This document shows positions 1 to 8,386 of a stretch of 19,440 nucleotides of DNA, in pieces (position 1 is the first letter of the stretch; each line of letters opens with the position of its first letter). Made by a program: the position numbers and the translations under genes. The notes beneath the pieces are model-generated. The model searched no databases, had not been told where the DNA came from, and was given only the letters and a program-made list of their open reading frames with translations. Source of the DNA: Ruminococcaceae bacterium UBA3903 (lineage in GTDB: Bacteria > Bacillota > Clostridia > Oscillospirales > Acutalibacteraceae). The stretch spans positions 80,606-100,045 of the forward strand of contig DGFJ01000004.1 in assembly GCA_002391625.1 (NCBI GenBank), written 5' to 3'.

Positions 1-1
1 T

Positions 2-79
2 AACATGAATAACATGAACAACAACGTTAATGTACCAAACAACGCTCCTAACGATAACATTAACAACCAAAATAATTAA
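2..79 (+). CDS. C-terminal end of an unidentified Asn-rich protein (partial)
   Basis: An open frame runs from the first bases of the window to a TAA stop at 77-79 and encodes 25 residues, more than half of them asparagine, with scattered Val, Pro and Met. The start and the rest of the gene lie outside the window, so neither family nor function can be assigned. A good intrinsic terminator begins 21 bases after the stop, which supports this being the real 3' end of a gene. A low-complexity Asn-rich tail would fit an exported or surface protein, but that is only a guess. Confidence 0.55.
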   Translation, partial: NMNNMNNNVNVPNNAPNDNINNQNN

Positions 80-99
80 TCATTACCACTCAACTCTCT

Positions 100-131
100 A
101 CGACACAGTCCAAATGGTCTGTGTCGTTTTT
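100..131 (+). terminator. Rho-independent terminator of the upstream partial gene
   Basis: A perfect 9-bp stem (ACGACACAG at 100-108 with CTGTGTCGT at 119-127) closes a 10-base loop and runs into a T tract. It lies just after the stop of the partial gene and before the promoter of the next one. Confidence 0.88.
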
Positions 132-344
132 GTTATATTTTTTAACGATGTTTAGGTAAAACCATTATACATAAACAGTATAAACCACATATTATTATTT
201 CAGTAAAATAAATAATAGTAATAATATAAAAGTTATTACAGTATCACCCAATGGACAGCTATAAGCATAGTTAAGGCAGTTAAGGGCAAGGCGGTTATGA
301 TTAATAGGAAAAATTACCTTTTTAAAGTAAATTAGTAATTGTTA

Positions 345-373
345 TTGATTTCTCTTCCTTAATATGGTACAAT
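345..373 (+). promoter_or_regulatory. Sigma-A type promoter of the lipoprotein gene
   Basis: TTGATT (345-350) and TACAAT (368-373) are separated by 17 bases, a good match to the housekeeping consensus. The start of transcription would fall near 380, next to the AAGGAGG ribosome site at 384-390 and 399 ATG. The rest of the gap from 132 to 344 is AT-rich; I see no gene or clear structure in it. Confidence 0.7.
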
Positions 374-398
374 TATCCGTAAAAAGGAGGCTGTTTTA

Positions 399-1082
399 AT
401 GAAAAAACTGGTAATGGCATCTGCTTTTATACTTTGTATAGCCTTTACAGGCTGCTCAAATCACAATCAAATATCAACCAACAGTGCCACTTCAACACAG
501 CACATTCCTACCGCTATAACAGATAATGTTTTAACCACGGAACAAATGCCTGCCACAGCACCAATTGATACCCAGCCCACCACCTCTCCAAGCACATCTG
601 ATTACTTAAACCATGAAGATTCATCTCCCAGTACAGCCGGCTCATGCTCCAGTGGATGTAGCATTGACAACTATCAGGATGGCAGCTATACCCCACCTGC
701 TGAAAACTGTGAGGATGGTGAAAAGTCCATTGTAAACCGAAGCGATGGAATGTACCTATCTGCTGAACAAACCACCTACGCAAAGGATGTAGAAAAAATT
801 AATGCTACATTTCGAAATAATACAGGCAGAGAGTTCACCCTTGGCTTAGGCTACACCCTACAATCAAAAAAGGACGGTAAATGGGTTGATGTACCCTTCG
901 TTAAAGATTATCAGGTTATGGCAATAGCAGCGATAATATCTAGTGGCGATACACATACTGTAGCTTATCCCATTAATGAATATACTGGGGATTTAAGCGG
1001 TGGTATATATCGTATTGTTGTTCCCGTCAACGACCAATGTGGTAACGCCTATGAGCTAACCTCTTTGTTTTCAATAGCCTAA
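399..1082 (+). CDS. Lipoprotein with C-terminal bacterial Ig-like domain
   Basis: This 227-residue protein starts with a lipoprotein signal peptide: a KK pair, a hydrophobic stretch and the lipobox FTGC, with lipidated Cys at residue 19. It should therefore be exported and anchored to the outer face of the membrane. Residues 20-105 are a Ser/Thr/Pro-rich spacer with a small CSSGC motif. Residues ~108-227 look like the Ig-like fold seen in many Firmicute lipoproteins (Big_14-type): 'MYLSAEQTTYAKDVEKINAT', then 'NNTGREFTLG', 'GKWVDVPF' and 'GGIYRIV', the usual order of strands. The start is set by AAGGAGG at 384-390, 8 bases before ATG. The gene is monocistronic and converges on the acc operon. 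Family assignment comes from motif memory; the ligand or role is unknown. Confidence 0.8.
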   Translation: MKKLVMASAFILCIAFTGCSNHNQISTNSATSTQHIPTAITDNVLTTEQMPATAPIDTQPTTSPSTSDYLNHEDSSPSTAGSCSSGCSIDNYQDGSYTPPAENCEDGEKSIVNRSDGMYLSAEQTTYAKDVEKINATFRNNTGREFTLGLGYTLQSKKDGKWVDVPFVKDYQVMAIAAIISSGDTHTVAYPINEYTGDLSGGIYRIVVPVNDQCGNAYELTSLFSIA

Positions 1083-1200
1083 ATTTAATGGCTATGTCCC
1101 TTTTGAAACAGCAAGCATTAAAATAGGCTTGACCTAAGCCCTTCTTATGGATTTATTGCAAAACAATAACATCAATAAAAACAACATAATAAACTAATTA

Positions 1201-1221
1201 ACCTGTTCCGATAAAACAGGT
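1201..1221. other. Small hairpin in the convergent intergenic region
   Basis: ACCTGTT (1201-1207) and AACAGGT (1215-1221) form a 7-bp stem. No strong T tract follows on either strand, so it is a weak terminator candidate at best, lying between the lipoprotein gene and the larger hairpin at 1227-1317. Confidence 0.4.
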
Positions 1222-1226
1222 ATTAC

Positions 1227-1317
1227 AAAAGGCTGATAAAACCCAATGTACCCACCTCCATTTGTTAGATTGTTTATGTCTAACCTTTTGGGGTCGATAC
1301 AGTTTTACCAGCCTTTT
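1227..1317. terminator. Bidirectional terminator hairpin between lipoprotein gene and accA, with a long loop
   Basis: AAAAGGCTGATAAAAC (1227-1242) and GTTTTACCAGCCTTTT (1302-1317) pair over 15 of 16 positions. The A and T ends give a U tract for transcripts coming from either side, so it can end both the lipoprotein transcript and the acc/fab operon. The loop is unusually long (59 bases) because it holds the IS-like relic described separately at 1247-1301. Confidence 0.7.
1247..1301. mobile_element. 55-bp MITE-like relic with IS3-family-like ends
   Basis: The element begins TGTA and ends TACA. Read inward on each strand, the ends are TGTATCGACCCC followed by a GTTAGACA-type motif, and TGTACCCACCTCC followed by GTTAGA; they agree at 16 of the first 23 positions. 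The pattern TG..ACCCC..GTTAGACA recalls the inverted repeats of IS3-family insertion sequences. The two GTTAGA arms are only 9 bases apart, so no transposase could be encoded. I see no clear target duplication. The family link is from memory, not from a search. Confidence 0.45.
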
Positions 1318-1329
1318 ATTTTTATATAT

Positions 1330-2157
1330 TTAAATTTGGTCTATGTCGTCCTCTTCATCCTCAAAGGTAAAAGCCTCTGGGGTGCGTCCAAATTTTCTGT
1401 AGCGGTTATATCTACTGTCTAACAGCTCAGCTATACTCATCTGAGAGTATTTTTCAAAGGTACGAAATAACAGCTCCTTAAAGCTGTCAAACATTTTACT
1501 GTCAACTGATTTAGGCTCACGAATAACACGTTCTATAACATTCATAGTAAACAGGTCCTTTGAGGTTAGACGCAGACATTGTGCAGCTTGTGCTGTTTTA
1601 GAGGAATCTTTCCATAAAATGCTGGCACAGCCCTCTGGCGAAATTACTGAATATACAGCATTCTCCAGCATCCACACCTCGTTAGCCACAGCCAACGCCA
1701 AAGCACCGCCGCTGCCACCCTCACCTATCAAAATAGACAATATAGGGGTTTTCAGTGTCATCATTTCCATTAAGTTTTCAGCTATAGCTTGACCTTGACC
1801 ACGTTCCTCTGCACCTATTCCACAAAAAGCACCTGATGTATCAACAAAGCACAGCACAGGGCGGTGGAACTTTTCCGCCTGTTTCATTAGTCGCAGTGCC
1901 TTACGATAGCCCTCAGGATGGGCAGAACCAAAGTTTCGCTCTACACGCTCCTTTGTATCCTTACCCTTATCTAGTCCAATAACAGTAACAGGCATATTAT
2001 CAAGCATGGCAATACCGCCTACAACTGCTTTATCATCTGCAAAGCGTCGGTCACCGTGCAGCTCCATAAAGCTGTTGTCAAACAGGCTTTTTATATAGTC
2101 AGAGGCTGTCAGTCTGTCTGCTGAACGGGCGGCAGACACATTATCAAATGCACTCAT
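1330..2157 (-). CDS. accA: Acetyl-CoA carboxylase carboxyltransferase subunit alpha
   Basis: AccA pairs with AccD to form the carboxyltransferase that moves CO2 from biotin on AccB to acetyl-CoA, giving malonyl-CoA for fatty-acid synthesis in the cytosol. The 275-residue protein carries the crotonase-fold signatures of the family: 'MELHGDRRFADDKAVVGGIA' (residues 31-50), 'FGSAHPEGYRKALRLM' (76-91), 'FVDTSGAFCGIGAEERGQ' (104-121) and the Gly-rich oxyanion loop 'IGEGGSGGALALA' (144-156). It lacks the long N-terminal helical part of the E. coli protein (319 aa), as many Gram-positive versions do, and ends in an acidic tail. Its ATG overlaps the accD stop by one base (TAATG), which suggests translational coupling and equal amounts of the two subunits. 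It is the last gene of the operon. Confidence 0.96.
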   Translation of the reverse strand: MSAFDNVSAARSADRLTASDYIKSLFDNSFMELHGDRRFADDKAVVGGIAMLDNMPVTVIGLDKGKDTKERVERNFGSAHPEGYRKALRLMKQAEKFHRPVLCFVDTSGAFCGIGAEERGQGQAIAENLMEMMTLKTPILSILIGEGGSGGALALAVANEVWMLENAVYSVISPEGCASILWKDSSKTAQAAQCLRLTSKDLFTMNVIERVIREPKSVDSKMFDSFKELLFRTFEKYSQMSIAELLDSRYNRYRKFGRTPEAFTFEDEEDDIDQI

Positions 2158-3056
2158 TAGGCTTGCTCCTCCTCTGTTACCGTCTTGGTATAGTTATGAA
2201 TACTAAGTAGCTTTATCAGCGTACTACGCATTTCTGTGCGTGGTACTACTGCATCAATGAAGCCCTTTTCAAGCAAAAACTCAGCTGTCTGAAAATCCTT
2301 TGGCAGCTTTTGACGTATAGTTTGTTCTATAACTCTAGGTCCTGCGAAAGCAACCAAAGCATTAGGCTCTGACAAAATAATATCGCCCTCCATAGCAAAG
2401 CTGGCTGTTACACCGCCTGTTGTTGGGTCAGTTAACACTGTAATATACAGCAGTCCCTTGTCGCTGTGACGCTTTACAGCACCACTGGTTTTCGCCATTT
2501 GCATAAGTGACAATATGCCCTCCTGCATTCTGGCACCCCCTGACAGGGTAAAGCATATTACTGGTAAATCGTTATGGGTGGCATACTCAAATGCCCTTGT
2601 AATTTTTTCACCTGTTACAGTACCCATAGAACCCATCATAAAGGTTGGGTCCATAACACATATAACAACATCTGCCCCACCTATTTTAGCTGTGCCTGTA
2701 ATGACTGATTCGTTTTCGCCACTTTTATTTTTAGCAGCAGCCAGCTTTCTGGTATAATCGGGAAAGCCAATAATATTTTTAGAAACAAGCTCTGCATCCA
2801 TCTCCTGAAAGCTGTCTGCATCTACCGTATAGGCAATACGCTCTCTGGCATTTAACCTAAAGTTATGATTACACTTTGGGCAAACCTTCATGTTTTCTTC
2901 CATATCTGATGCTAAAATAAGGTGTCTGCATTTTGGGCATTTCACCCACATAGCATCAGGTACAAAGGGTTGATTAGATTCAGATTCGTTTTCTACAGGC
3001 ACTGATTCCAATTCGTTTTTTGGTTTTAAAAAAGTAAGAAAATCACTGTTAAACAT
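2157..3056 (-). CDS. accD: Acetyl-CoA carboxylase carboxyltransferase subunit beta
   Basis: AccD is the zinc-binding half of the carboxyltransferase. The N-terminal zinc ribbon is clear: CPKC (C40, C43) and CPKC (C59, C62), counted from the ATG. The carboxyltransferase core follows with 'GTAKIGGADVVICVMDPTFM', the 'GSMGTVTGEKITRA' region, 'SGGARMQEG' and 'LTDPTTGGVTASFA', all family hallmarks. I use the ATG at 3056, giving 299 aa; the frame is open upstream to TTG codons at 3065 and 3062 but no good ribosome site favours them. The site before the ATG is also weak (GGA), so the start is uncertain by three codons. The stop overlaps accA, and accC ends 34 bases upstream. Confidence 0.95.
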   Translation of the reverse strand: MFNSDFLTFLKPKNELESVPVENESESNQPFVPDAMWVKCPKCRHLILASDMEENMKVCPKCNHNFRLNARERIAYTVDADSFQEMDAELVSKNIIGFPDYTRKLAAAKNKSGENESVITGTAKIGGADVVICVMDPTFMMGSMGTVTGEKITRAFEYATHNDLPVICFTLSGGARMQEGILSLMQMAKTSGAVKRHSDKGLLYITVLTDPTTGGVTASFAMEGDIILSEPNALVAFAGPRVIEQTIRQKLPKDFQTAEFLLEKGFIDAVVPRTEMRSTLIKLLSIHNYTKTVTEEEQA

Positions 3057-3090
3057 TAGCAACAATCCATTCGTATAAATTTATGATAAA

Positions 3091-4440
3091 TTATGTATTA
3101 CTTTTTTCTTCACGTCGCTGCATAAAATCTGTGGTGTAGCTGCCATCAACAAACTCTGGGTCAGATAAAATGTCTATCTGCAGCTCCCTGTTATGGTCAA
3201 CACCATGGATATTAAGCTCGCTAAGTGCCATTTTCATTTTTCGTATAGCGTGTTCTCTAGTACGAGCCTGCACTATTAGCTTACCAATCATAGAGTCATA
3301 AAAGGGTGGTACTGTATAGTCCTGATAAATTGATGTATCAAAACGCACAAACGGTCCGCCAGGAATATGAAGCCTAGTAATTGTACCACAGCTAGGACGA
3401 AAGTTTTCCTTTGGGTTTTCTGCGTTTATACGGCATTCAATAGCGTGACCATGTATAAACAGCTTGTCCTGTGTAATAGTTAACATAGCGCCAGCGGCTA
3501 TTCTAATCTGCCACTGTACTATATCCAGCCCTGTTACCATCTCTGTTACAGGATGTTCAACCTGTAAACGAGTATTCATTTCCATAAAGTAAAATTTACC
3601 CTCTGTATCCAACAAAAATTCCACAGTACCAGCATTAACATAGTTTACGGCTAAAGCGGCTTTTTTAGCAGCCTCCATCATCGCCTTACGGGTTTCAGAA
3701 TTAATGGCAGGCGACGGACTTTCCTCTATTAGCTTTTGATTTTTACGTTGTACAGAGCATTCCCTTTCACCTAAGCACAGCACGTTTCCATATTTGTCAC
3801 ATAACAGCTGCATTTCAACGTGCTTTACAGGGCTTAGAAATTTTTCCATATAGCACGCCCCGTCACCAAAGGCACTTTGTGCCTCACTAGAGGCAGCGTT
3901 AAAGGCATTATCAAACTCTGCCATTTTTGTAACTAAACGTATACCTCTGCCCCCACCACCAGAACGAGCCTTAATAAGAAGTGGAAAGCCGATTTTTTCA
4001 GCCTCTGCCCGTGCTGCTGATAGGGTTTCTACTATGTCACAGCCCGGTGTAACAGGTACACCTGCCTGTCGCATAGTTTTTCTGGCCTTGTCCTTATCAC
4101 CTAACAAGGAAATCATATGTGATGATGGACCAATAAACTCTATATTGCATTTTTCACAAAGTGAAACAAATTTTGCATTTTCAGACAACAAGCCATAGCC
4201 CGGGTGGATCGCCTGTGCGCCGGCAGCCACAGCCACTGTTATAATAGCAGCCATATTTAGATAGCTGTCCGTTACCTGTGGGCCTCCTAAGCAATAGCTT
4301 TCATCCGCTAGGGAAACGTGCATAGAGTCCCTGTCAGCCTGTGAATACACAGCAACAGTAGAAATGCCCATTTCTCTGCAGGCCCTAATAATCCTAACGG
4401 CTATCTCACCACGATTTGCAATTAATATTTTAGAAAACAA
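3091..4440 (-). CDS. accC: Acetyl-CoA carboxylase, biotin carboxylase subunit
   Basis: AccC uses ATP and bicarbonate to carboxylate the biotin carried by AccB. It shows the N-terminal 'FSKILIANRGEIAVRIIRAC' motif, 'IHPGYGLLSENA', the ATP-grasp glycine loop 'ARSGGGGRGI' (around residues 158-167), 'GERECSVQRKNQKLIEESPS' and 'MEMNTRLQVEHPVTE', which contains the catalytic Glu/Asn/Arg cluster. The start deserves attention. An upstream GTG (4449) overlaps the Shine-Dalgarno AGGAG, so it cannot be used well, whereas the TTG at 4440 lies 8 bases after it and gives the canonical N-terminus. I therefore annotate a 449-aa protein starting at TTG. The gene lies 41 bases after fabZ in the operon. Confidence 0.96.
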   Translation of the reverse strand: MFSKILIANRGEIAVRIIRACREMGISTVAVYSQADRDSMHVSLADESYCLGGPQVTDSYLNMAAIITVAVAAGAQAIHPGYGLLSENAKFVSLCEKCNIEFIGPSSHMISLLGDKDKARKTMRQAGVPVTPGCDIVETLSAARAEAEKIGFPLLIKARSGGGGRGIRLVTKMAEFDNAFNAASSEAQSAFGDGACYMEKFLSPVKHVEMQLLCDKYGNVLCLGERECSVQRKNQKLIEESPSPAINSETRKAMMEAAKKAALAVNYVNAGTVEFLLDTEGKFYFMEMNTRLQVEHPVTEMVTGLDIVQWQIRIAAGAMLTITQDKLFIHGHAIECRINAENPKENFRPSCGTITRLHIPGGPFVRFDTSIYQDYTVPPFYDSMIGKLIVQARTREHAIRKMKMALSELNIHGVDHNRELQIDILSDPEFVDGSYTTDFMQRREEKSNT

Positions 4441-4481
4441 GGTGTACACTCCTAACCTTTATCAACTATAAATTATTTATA

Positions 4482-4904
4482 TTATTTTTCGTTTGGTACT
4501 ACTGCTACGGTAAAATCTGCACTAACGCACAGCTTATCCTTTACATAGCCTTTAGCTGTAATAAAGTGGAAAACACCACGGCTTTTTGTCAAAGTACATA
4601 CAGACTCCAACGTATCCCCCGGAAGAACCTTATTTTTGAATTTTACGTTGTCCATTTTAGAAAAATAGGGTGTAGCGTTGGTACTGCTGTTGGCTAACAG
4701 CACACAGCTGGCCTGTGCCATCATCTCACACAGTATAACACCAGGAACTACTGGATTTCCAGGAAAATGTCCCTTTAAGAAATACTCGTCACCCTTAACA
4801 GTAAACCTGCCCTTTGATGTAGCTTCATCTACTAGCTCTGCCTCCTCAACCAACAACATATTGTCACGGTGAGGAATTATTTTTTTAATTTCTTCTTGAT
4901 TCAT
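4482..4904 (-). CDS. fabZ: 3-hydroxyacyl-ACP dehydratase FabZ
   Basis: FabZ dehydrates 3-hydroxyacyl-ACP to trans-2-enoyl-ACP, the third step of each elongation cycle. The 140-aa single hot-dog domain is the usual size. It has the opening 'IIPHRDNMLLV' (9-19), the catalytic His at residue 46 in 'GHFPGNPVVPGVI' and the catalytic Glu at 60 in 'LCEMMAQ'. TAGGAG sits 7 bases before the ATG. It lies between accB and accC, the position it holds in streptococcal and clostridial fab clusters. No FabA or FabM isomerase is seen here, so the route to unsaturated fatty acids, if any, is not shown by this window. Confidence 0.96.
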   Translation of the reverse strand: MNQEEIKKIIPHRDNMLLVEEAELVDEATSKGRFTVKGDEYFLKGHFPGNPVVPGVILCEMMAQASCVLLANSSTNATPYFSKMDNVKFKNKVLPGDTLESVCTLTKSRGVFHFITAKGYVKDKLCVSADFTVAVVPNEK

Positions 4905-4919
4905 AGTAAATCTCCTAAA

Positions 4920-5369
4920 TCAGCTTAATCTGTATAATGGTTGTCCAAACTCTACAATTTGTCCATTCTCTACCAGAACTTCCTCTATTTTACCGCTTTC
5001 AGTAGCTGTGATTTCATTCATCAGCTTCATAGCTTCTATAATACACACAACATCGCCCTTATTTACAGCGCTGCCAACAGATACATAATCGTCAGCATCT
5101 GGTGATGCGGCAGAATAAAACACACCAACCATGGGGCTGTTTATTGTTTTGTCTAATTTTGCAGCAGCATCCCTTGGCTGTGTATCTGTTGCTACTGACT
5201 GTGTTGTAGTTTCTACTGTTGTAACTACTGTAGGTGCAGTGGCTACATATGTCTTTTTCTTAATACTTAGCTTTTCTCCATCAGCGCCTTCCAGCTGTAA
5301 CGCTGTTACCCCTGAATTATCAACAGTGTTGATAAGCTCTTTTAATTCCTCAATACTATACATAGGCAT
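4920..5369 (-). CDS. accB: Biotin carboxyl carrier protein of acetyl-CoA carboxylase
   Basis: AccB carries the biotin that shuttles CO2 between AccC and AccA/AccD. The N-terminal part ('SIEELKELINTVDNSGVTAL') is the usual helical segment, followed by a Thr/Val/Ala-rich linker of about 30 residues and a C-terminal biotinyl domain. The biotinylation site is EAMKLM, with the modified Lys at about residue 115; the 'SPMVGVFY' strand and the final 'GQPLYRL' are also typical. I place the start at the ATG at 5369 (149 aa): AAAGGG lies 9 bases before it, while the TTG at 5378 abuts that site and is unlikely. The gene lies 58 bases after fabF and 15 before fabZ. Confidence 0.95.
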   Translation of the reverse strand: MPMYSIEELKELINTVDNSGVTALQLEGADGEKLSIKKKTYVATAPTVVTTVETTTQSVATDTQPRDAAAKLDKTINSPMVGVFYSAASPDADDYVSVGSAVNKGDVVCIIEAMKLMNEITATESGKIEEVLVENGQIVEFGQPLYRLS

Positions 5370-5427
5370 TTTATACAACCCTTTCTATAAGTAAACTTTA
5401 TCATAATAGGAAGAAAATAATTTTAAT

Positions 5428-6660
5428 TTATTCGGAAATTTTTCTGAATGCAACAACAGCATTATGACCGCCAAACCCAAATGTAGATGATGCCGCAAAA
5501 TCAATATTTTGCTTTATAGCCTTATTTGGTACATAGTTCAGGTCACATTCCTCGTCCTTTTCCTCGTATCCGATTGTAGGTGCAATAACGCTGTCCCTAA
5601 TAGTCAGAACAGCAGCTATGGCTTCTATACCACCAGTAGCACCCAGCATATGACCTGTCATGGACTTAGTAGAGCTAATAAAAATATCATATGCCCTGTC
5701 CCCCAAAGCTTTTTTAATAGCTAAGGTTTCGCCTTTATCATTTAGTGGTGTAGATGTGCCATGAGCGTTAATATACACATCCTCATCCCACTGTAAATCA
5801 GCCTCTTCAAAGGTTAGCCTAAATGCCTCCGCTGCGCCCTCTGCCTCTGGGTCAGGTGCGGTAGAATGATGTGCGTCACAGGTGTTGCCATAACCAACCA
5901 TTTCCGCATATATTTTAGCACCACGAGCCTTTGCGTGCTCATATTCTTCTAATATCATTACGCCAGAGCCTTCACCCATTACAAAGCCGTCACGACGTTT
6001 GTCAAATGGAATAGAGGCACTTTTGGGGTCCTCACGCAGTGACAATGCCTTACAGTTGCTAAAGCCAGCTATTGACAATGGTGTAACCGCTGCCTCTGCA
6101 CCACCAGCGATAATAGCGTCAGCATAACCAAATTTAATAGCACGAAAGGCTTCGCCAATTGCGTTTGTACCTGTGGCACAGGCTGATATTACAGGCATAC
6201 AAGCACCCTTAGCTTTAAAACGTATAGCAACCTGTCCAGCTGCCATATTGCTAATCATCATTGGGATAAAAAACGGTGAAACCTTACGAGAACCACCTGC
6301 ACCGTAGCCTACACTGTTATTGTAAAAGGTTTCAATACCGCCTACACCAGAGCCAATATATACGCCAAAACGTTTTTCGTCTACCTTACCTAAAATACCG
6401 CTGTCATCTACCGCCTGCTGTGACGCACCTAAGGCATATTGTGTAAATAGATCTGTTTTTCTAACTTCTTTTTTTTCAATATATAGGGTAGGGTCAAAAT
6501 CCTTTACTTCTCCTGCAATTTTAACCTTTAAATCTGAGGTATCAAATTTTGTAATGTAATCAATACCACATTTACCAGCCTTTAATGATTCCCACATTGT
6601 GTTTACATCGTTGCCAACTGGGGATATAGCACCTAAACCAGTTACTACTACTCTCTTCAT
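5428..6660 (-). CDS. fabF: 3-oxoacyl-ACP synthase II (KASII)
   Basis: FabF condenses malonyl-ACP with a growing acyl-ACP, the elongating step of fatty-acid synthesis. The 410-aa thiolase-fold protein has the complete Cys-His-His triad: C161 in 'VISACATGTNAIGE', H300 in 'INAHGTSTPLNDKGE' and H337 in 'STKSMTGHMLGATGG'. The N-terminus 'MKRVVVTGLGAISPVG' is canonical. AAGGAG is 10 bases before the ATG. It lies between fabG and accB. FabB is absent from this window, so FabF is probably the main elongating synthase. Confidence 0.97.
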   Translation of the reverse strand: MKRVVVTGLGAISPVGNDVNTMWESLKAGKCGIDYITKFDTSDLKVKIAGEVKDFDPTLYIEKKEVRKTDLFTQYALGASQQAVDDSGILGKVDEKRFGVYIGSGVGGIETFYNNSVGYGAGGSRKVSPFFIPMMISNMAAGQVAIRFKAKGACMPVISACATGTNAIGEAFRAIKFGYADAIIAGGAEAAVTPLSIAGFSNCKALSLREDPKSASIPFDKRRDGFVMGEGSGVMILEEYEHAKARGAKIYAEMVGYGNTCDAHHSTAPDPEAEGAAEAFRLTFEEADLQWDEDVYINAHGTSTPLNDKGETLAIKKALGDRAYDIFISSTKSMTGHMLGATGGIEAIAAVLTIRDSVIAPTIGYEEKDEECDLNYVPNKAIKQNIDFAASSTFGFGGHNAVVAFRKISE

Positions 6661-6720
6661 TATGTGAACACTCCTTATTCTAAACCTTATTCTAAGTTAA
6701 AGCTTTATTAAAAAGCTAAA

Positions 6721-7464
6721 TTACATTGCCATACCGCCGTCTACCTTTATAACCTCACCTGTAATATATGACGCATCATCAGATGCCAAAAAAGCAATAG
6801 CATTTGCTACATCCTCTGGTTTGCCACGTTTTTTCATAGGGATAGCGGTTTCCATGGACTCCTTTACCTTGTCGCTTAATACCTTTGTCATATCAGTTTC
6901 TATAAAACCAGGTGCTACAGCATTACAGGTAACACCACGTCCAGCCAGCTCCTTAGCCACAGATTTTGTTAGTCCTATTACACCAGCCTTTGAGCTAGAA
7001 TAATTAGCTTGACCGGCGTTTCCGTTTATACCAACAACAGATGCAACATTAACGATTTTACCTTTTCTTTTTCTCATAAAGTAAGAATATGTATTCTTAA
7101 TCATATTAAAGGTACCTTTTAGATTAACGTTAATAACACTGTCAAAGTCCTGCTCCTTCATAGAAAGCACCAGTGAATCTCTTGTTATACCAGCGTTGTT
7201 AACTAAAATATCAAATCCGCCAAAATCCTCTGTGATTTTCTTAACTACCTCTTGAGCAGCAGAAAAATCAGAAACATCACAAAAATAATACTCTACCTTT
7301 ACACCTAAGGCTGAAATTTTTTCTTTGGCGCTAATAGCCTCGCTCTCATCACCAACATACACAATAGCAATGTTTGCACCCTGACTGGCAAGCTTTAGCC
7401 CTACTGCCTCACCTATACCTCTTGAGCCACCTGTAACGATAGCTGTTTTATCCTTTAAGCTCAT
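6721..7464 (-). CDS. fabG: 3-oxoacyl-ACP reductase FabG
   Basis: FabG reduces 3-oxoacyl-ACP to 3-hydroxyacyl-ACP with NADPH. This 247-aa short-chain dehydrogenase has the nucleotide loop TGGSRGIG (11-18), the NNAG motif (89-92) and the catalytic Ser142, Tyr155 and Lys159 in 'NVASVVG' and 'YSSSKA'. The end 'YITGEVIKVDGGMAM' is the family C-terminus. AAGGAG lies 9 bases before the ATG. Placement between fabD and fabF makes FabG, rather than another short-chain dehydrogenase, a safe call. The 60-bp gap to fabF contains a short direct repeat (two TTATTCTAA copies) with no clear function. Confidence 0.96.
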   Translation of the reverse strand: MSLKDKTAIVTGGSRGIGEAVGLKLASQGANIAIVYVGDESEAISAKEKISALGVKVEYYFCDVSDFSAAQEVVKKITEDFGGFDILVNNAGITRDSLVLSMKEQDFDSVINVNLKGTFNMIKNTYSYFMRKRKGKIVNVASVVGINGNAGQANYSSSKAGVIGLTKSVAKELAGRGVTCNAVAPGFIETDMTKVLSDKVKESMETAIPMKKRGKPEDVANAIAFLASDDASYITGEVIKVDGGMAM

Positions 7465-7483
7465 AATATATACTCCTTGATTA

Positions 7484-8386
7484 TCAAATATTTATATTGT
7501 CCAAGGTTTCCTTGTCTTCAACATTGAAGGCTGTAACCTCTGGATTAATTTTCTTTATCAAGCCTGTTAGTGTTTTTCCTACACCAACCTCTATAAAGGT
7601 GTCAACACCCTGTTCAATAAGATTTTCCACAGTTTTTTGCCACTGTACAGGGTTTTCCACCTGTGCAGTAATAAGCTTCTTATAGTCACCGCTGTATGCC
7701 TGTGCTGTGTAGTTAGCATATACAGGTATTTGTGGTTCATTTACTGTAACGTCATTTAGATATTCACCTAAGCCCTTAGCAGCGTCACTCATAAACGGTG
7801 AATGGAAAGCACCGCTAACCGCTAAAGGAATAGCTTTACCCTTTTCACCCTTAACCACAGCCACTAGGTTAGGTATGTTTTCCTTTGTTGTAGCTACCAC
7901 TGTTTGTGCTGGGCTGTTGTAGTTAACAGGGTATGTTTTGTCCATACCCTTACATATTTCCTCCACCCTTTGTGGTGTCAGCTTAACCACAGCTGCCATT
8001 GCACCCTGTGTTTTTTGAGCTGCTGTGTTCATCAGCTCTGCCCTGCTGCATACAAGCTTAAAGGCAGCCTCATAGCTTACCATACCGCTAAAGCCCAAAG
8101 CTGCTATTTCCCCTAAAGAAAAACCTGCAACAAAGTCTGGCTTTATGCCCCTTTCGGCTACTGCACAGGCAGCAGCTAAATCAGCCGTAAACACACATGG
8201 CTGTGTGTTTAGCGTTAAGCTTAGCTCCTCCTTGTCAGCTGTAAAGCACTGTGTGCTTGTATGTGGCCGTATGCTGTCTGCCATATCATATACAGCCCTG
8301 GCAGCCGATGAGCATTGGTACAGCTCCTTGCCCATACCTGTGTACTGTGCCCCCTGTCCAGAAAAAACAAATGCTATTTTGCCCAT
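7484..8386 (-). CDS. fabD: Malonyl-CoA:ACP transacylase
   Basis: FabD moves malonyl from CoA to acyl carrier protein and so supplies extender units. The 300-aa protein begins 'MGKIAFVFSGQGAQYTGMG', has the nucleophile S90 in the GFSLGE elbow and H194 in 'SGAFHSPFM', the catalytic pair. 'VNYNSPAQTVV' and 'GVGKTLTGLIKKI' are also typical. The start overlaps the end of fabK by 13 bases, with AGGTGG upstream, so translation is probably coupled. fabG follows after 19 bases. Confidence 0.96.
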   Translation of the reverse strand: MGKIAFVFSGQGAQYTGMGKELYQCSSAARAVYDMADSIRPHTSTQCFTADKEELSLTLNTQPCVFTADLAAACAVAERGIKPDFVAGFSLGEIAALGFSGMVSYEAAFKLVCSRAELMNTAAQKTQGAMAAVVKLTPQRVEEICKGMDKTYPVNYNSPAQTVVATTKENIPNLVAVVKGEKGKAIPLAVSGAFHSPFMSDAAKGLGEYLNDVTVNEPQIPVYANYTAQAYSGDYKKLITAQVENPVQWQKTVENLIEQGVDTFIEVGVGKTLTGLIKKINPEVTAFNVEDKETLDNINI

